DNA of 9,745 nucleotides. Origin: Actinomycetota bacterium. GTDB taxonomy: Bacteria; Actinomycetota; Actinomycetes; Nanopelagicales; Nanopelagicaceae. Positions 7,212 through 9,745 of the stretch are shown here, piece by piece. Below the pieces are notes generated by a model. It made no database searches, was not told the origin of the DNA, and saw nothing but the letters and a program-made list of their open reading frames with translations. The translations under genes were made by a program, and so were the position numbers. Every line of letters starts with the position of its first letter. Position 1 is the stretch's first letter. The stretch spans positions 1-9,745 of the forward strand of contig WLDY01000016.1 of the NCBI GenBank assembly GCA_009704555.1, given 5' to 3'.

Positions 7212-8230
7212 GCGCCTATTCCGCTCACATTCAGCCCCAGGTCCTCATCGAGACCTGCGATCAGATTGGCATTCTGGAGAGCCTGTCCCGCTGCTCCCTT
7301 ACCCAGGTTGTCGATGGCGACAGAAGCGATCCATCGAGAGGTATGAGTATCAAGCGCGATGCGGACGTGAACGTGGTTGCTGCCATTGACCGAAGAGGTT
7401 CGCGGCATCTCATCCTCAAGAAGGTGGATGAATCTCTCGCCCTGGTAGTAGTCGGTGAATAGCTGAGTCAGTTCTGCAAGATCCTTCACTTTCGTTCGAG
7501 AGGTGATTGTGGTCAGGATGCCACGCGGCATGGGAGCCAAGATGGGCGTGAAGGAGATGCGGACACTCTTCGATGCGGCGCTTCGAGAGAGCGCTTCCTC
7601 TATCTCCGGGGTGTGTTGATGAATCCCACCGAACTTATATGAGGAGAGCGAACCCATCACTTCACTGCCAAGGAGGTTGACCTTCGCCGTACGTCCTGCT
7701 CCGGTGGTTCCTGATGCGGCGACAACGGTTATATCCTCAAGATCGATGACGCCGGCAGCGACGAATGGCGCGGCTCCGATGATGATCGATGTGGCATAGC
7801 AACCAGGATTCGCGATTCGCTGGGAGCCCTTGATCCTCTCGCGTGATCCCTTCAATTCTGGCAAGCCGTAGACCCAGGTCCCAGCGTGCTCACCGCCGTA
7901 GTAATGAGCCCACGAGAGAGCGCTCTCCAAACGGTAATCGGCGCCAAGGTCTACGACCTTCACGCCCTCTCGTAATCCTTGGGCAAGCCCTGCCGATTGA
8001 CCATGGGGCAAGGCGAGGAAGAGAAGATCCATCTCATTGGCTCGATCGATTGAGGTCTCCTCGAAACGACGACCTTTGAGATGGGTCAGATGTGGGTGAA
8101 GTGATGTGACCTCAACCCCTGCATTGCTACCAGCGGCGATGTATTCCGAATGGAAATCTGGGTGCGTCGACAGATAGCGGAGCACTTCCCCACCGCTATA
8201 TCCACTGGCTCCGATGATCCCTACGCGCAT
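7208..8230 (-). CDS. argC: N-acetyl-gamma-glutamyl-phosphate reductase
   Basis: ArgC uses NADPH to reduce N-acetylglutamyl phosphate to the semialdehyde. From ATG at 8230 it has 340 residues, normal for the short bacterial form. The N-terminal dinucleotide fold shows VGIIGASGYSGGE (3-15), the catalytic cysteine is Cys144 in ANPGCYATS, and the conserved GGIHQHTPEIE lies in the catalytic domain. An in-frame TTG at 8248 would add six residues (MLYPSV), but ATG at 8230 begins exactly where relatives begin (MRVGIIGASG). There is no Shine-Dalgarno sequence before it, and a promoter -10 box lies 6 nt upstream, so the message may be leaderless. It is the first gene of the arg operon, directly after the ArgR operator. 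Confidence 0.96.
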   Translation of the reverse strand: MRVGIIGASGYSGGEVLRYLSTHPDFHSEYIAAGSNAGVEVTSLHPHLTHLKGRRFEETSIDRANEMDLLFLALPHGQSAGLAQGLREGVKVVDLGADYRLESALSWAHYYGGEHAGTWVYGLPELKGSRERIKGSQRIANPGCYATSIIIGAAPFVAAGVIDLEDITVVAASGTTGAGRTAKVNLLGSEVMGSLSSYKFGGIHQHTPEIEEALSRSAASKSVRISFTPILAPMPRGILTTITSRTKVKDLAELTQLFTDYYQGERFIHLLEDEMPRTSSVNGSNHVHVRIALDTHTSRWIASVAIDNLGKGAAGQALQNANLIAGLDEDLGLNVSGIGA

Positions 8231-8236
8231 CACAGA

Positions 8237-8264
8237 AGGATAGAGCAAATGTATAAGTATGCAA
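8237..8264 (-). promoter_or_regulatory. argC promoter (likely leaderless)
   Basis: On the minus strand TTGCAT (8259-8264) serves as -35 and TATCCT (8237-8242) as -10, with a 16-nt spacer. Six bases separate the -10 from the A of the argC ATG at 8230, so transcription would start at or next to the start codon. Leaderless messages are common in actinobacteria. The -35 lies within the last ARG box, so bound ArgR would block polymerase. A perfect TATAAT also occurs at 8286-8291 but has no good -35. Confidence 0.6.
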
Positions 8265-8293
8265 AATCATGCATATTTATGCATGATTATACA
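8250..8293 (-). promoter_or_regulatory. ArgR operator: array of overlapping ARG boxes
   Basis: The ARG box core has the form TGNAT-N4-ATNCA. On the minus strand three exact copies occur at 8280-8293 (TGTATAATCATGCA), 8270-8283 (TGCATAAATATGCA) and 8250-8263 (TGCATACTTATACA). A fourth, with one mismatch, lies at 8260-8273. Successive boxes start exactly 10 bp apart, one helical turn. Within this, 8265-8288 is an 11-bp inverted repeat (AATCATGCATA / TATGCATGATT) around AA, and TGTATAA/TTATACA bound the whole element. The array begins 3 bp after the pheT stop and covers the argC -35. ArgR from the same operon is the expected ligand, with arginine as co-repressor. Confidence 0.88.
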
Positions 8294-8296
8294 GGA

Positions 8297-9745
8297 CTAG
8301 CCCCGAAGTTCCGCGCCCGTCTGAGCCGCTGCGGTCGCGATGGCACGATTCCGAACTTCCGAGATCTCAGTGGAGGTGAGCGTTCGATCCGCAGCCCTCA
8401 AAGTGAGCGTGAAGGCGAGCGAGATCTTCCCCGGGGCGAACTTCTCATATCGATCGAAGAGCTCGATGCTCTCCAAGAGCTCCCCGGCCCCTTCTTTGAG
8501 AGCCTCTCTGACCTGCTCCGCTGAAACACTCGCATCTACGACCAATGCGACATCTTGGATCGCTGGTGGCATCGTGGCTAACTTTCCGGGCTTCACGAGC
8601 TCGCCGCCCGGAATGAGATCAAGGATCACCGCGAATGCCACAGAGCGCGCTGGCAATCCAAGAAGCTCTATCACTCGAGGATGAAGTTCTCCAGCATGCG
8701 CCACCGCCGTATTCCCCACTCGTAACTCCGCACACCGTCCAGGATGCCATGGAGCAAGATCGGAGGAGATGATCTCAACTGAAGAACCAAGTAGACCGAT
8801 GACTTCAGCAGCCATGGAAACTGCGTCCACCCACGTACCTTCACGCCCTCTTCCCCACCACCCACTCTTCTCCATCTCCCCAGCGATGACTCCAGCGAGC
8901 ATCGTGGGTTGATTCGGTACAGCAGAGAGAAGTACCGAGACATCTTCGTCGCTCGGACGGGAACCAGTCGCTATGAGCGAGGTCAAAGCGACCTTCTCTG
9001 GCGCTCGGAAGATCCGACCTACTTCGAAGATCGCGACCTGCCCATTGCCCCGATTGATGTTCCTCACCGCAGTTGGAAGCAGACTCTGAAGGATGTGAGT
9101 GCGCATCACTGGGAACTCATCGCTCAAAGGGTTGGCGATCTTGAAAGATCTCGCTCGAGCCCCTTCGAAACCAAGCTCTTCGATCAATCTTTGCGAGGTG
9201 AAGGGATAGTTCTGCGTCTCGGCGAAGCCCCGTGAGGCAAGGAAGTCGACGACAAGACGTCTACGCTTCCTTGAGTCGGGCTCACTCGCTGAACCCTGAC
9301 TTTGCACCTTTGCCTTCGCTACCGGTAGTCGTAACGGAATCACGTCATATCCATGGATACGTGCCAACTCTTCGGCGAAGTCAGCGTCCGTGTTCAGATC
9401 CGGTCGCCACGACGGGACTACAACCGTGAAGAGGTTTCCTTTAGCAGTCGATTGGCAGCCAATCCGTTCCAACATCGATGACATCTCATCGGATGAATAC
9501 TCTCTACCAAGGATCGCATTGAGGCGCCTCAGATCAACTTCGATCGAGCGGGCAGCTCCCAGCTCACCATCATGCGAAGTCCCGACGTAGCTGGCACCAG
9601 CGTGCTGGACCAGGAGTTCGAGCGCTCTCATGGATGCGATCTCAGCCATCGCTGGATCAACAAAACGTTCGAACCGACGCGAAGCCTCAGTCGAAAGACG
9701 GTGACGACGAGAGTTTCGCGCGACTAGGTCGGAGTGGAAGTGGGC
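8297..9745 (-). CDS. pheT: phenylalanyl-tRNA synthetase beta subunit, C-terminal part
   Basis: PheT pairs with PheS in the alpha2-beta2 enzyme that charges tRNA-Phe. The reading frame is open to the right edge, so 482 codons of a protein usually near 800 residues are visible. It begins in the editing (B3/B4) domain with HRLSTEASRRFERFVDPAM; the B5 domain (visible residues about 65-135) contains RRLNAILGREY and VPSWRPDLNTDADFAEELAR with the acidic cluster before HGYDVIP. A synthetase-like core follows, and the last ~98 residues form the FDX-ACB anticodon-binding domain (PPAIQDVALVVD to TGAELRG). An internal ATG at 9649 is not the true start, because the conserved EASRRFER segment lies upstream in frame. 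pheS is expected just outside the window. pheT precedes argC in many actinobacteria. Confidence 0.97.
   Translation of the reverse strand, partial: AHFHSDLVARNSRRHRLSTEASRRFERFVDPAMAEIASMRALELLVQHAGASYVGTSHDGELGAARSIEVDLRRLNAILGREYSSDEMSSMLERIGCQSTAKGNLFTVVVPSWRPDLNTDADFAEELARIHGYDVIPLRLPVAKAKVQSQGSASEPDSRKRRRLVVDFLASRGFAETQNYPFTSQRLIEELGFEGARARSFKIANPLSDEFPVMRTHILQSLLPTAVRNINRGNGQVAIFEVGRIFRAPEKVALTSLIATGSRPSDEDVSVLLSAVPNQPTMLAGVIAGEMEKSGWWGRGREGTWVDAVSMAAEVIGLLGSSVEIISSDLAPWHPGRCAELRVGNTAVAHAGELHPRVIELLGLPARSVAFAVILDLIPGGELVKPGKLATMPPAIQDVALVVDASVSAEQVREALKEGAGELLESIELFDRYEKFAPGKISLAFTLTLRAADRTLTSTEISEVRNRAIATAAAQTGAELRG

Noticed and set aside
8228..8248. TTG at 8248 as the argC start
   Set aside because: It adds six residues (MLYPSV) not expected in the family, and it overlaps the likely -10 box. 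ATG at 8230 begins exactly at the conserved MRVGIIGASG.
9647..9649. ATG at 9649 as the pheT start
   Set aside because: The frame stays open to 9745, and the 32 codons before it encode the conserved PheT segment ending EASRRFERFVDP, so the gene simply continues past the edge.

Overview
This window looks like ordinary chromosome of an actinobacterium (Actinomycetota). Three things point there: the 16S rRNA start; the TTGAGAACTCAACAG antitermination element in the rRNA leader, which resembles those of mycobacteria and other actinobacteria; and the gene order pheT-argCJBD-argR-argH, which is the actinobacterial arginine cluster. By eye the G+C content is a little over half, low for the phylum. 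The junctions are compact (4-8 bp overlaps), which would fit a fairly small, streamlined genome. I cannot name a genus. No mobile element, CRISPR array, tRNA or defence system is visible.

Every gene lies on the minus strand, so transcription runs from high to low coordinates. First comes the C-terminal 482 codons of pheT (beginning beyond position 9745). A 66-bp gap follows, filled by an ArgR operator array and the argC promoter. Then argC, argJ, argB, argD and argR form a tightly overlapping chain. After a 91-bp gap come argH and tyrS, which overlap by 4 bp. A 459-bp region follows, holding a weak terminator-like hairpin, a good rRNA promoter and a long structured rRNA leader. The first ~354 nt of the 16S gene then run off the left edge.

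Together the arg genes encode the acetylated (cyclic) route from glutamate to ornithine: ArgJ starts and recycles the acetyl group, ArgB phosphorylates, ArgC reduces and ArgD transaminates. They also encode the last step to arginine (ArgH) and the repressor ArgR. The two steps that make and use citrulline, ArgF and ArgG, are missing from the places they occupy in related clusters and must be elsewhere, or absent.

The points most worth a second look are: the operator, whose half-sites are spaced 10 bp apart and whose last box covers the -35 element of an apparently leaderless argC promoter; the short ArgB lacking the N-terminal helix of arginine-inhibited enzymes; the loss of argF and argG from the cluster; an Ala in place of a conserved Glu in ArgD; and a strong excess of the palindrome CGATCG. 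I found no undescribed multi-gene system.
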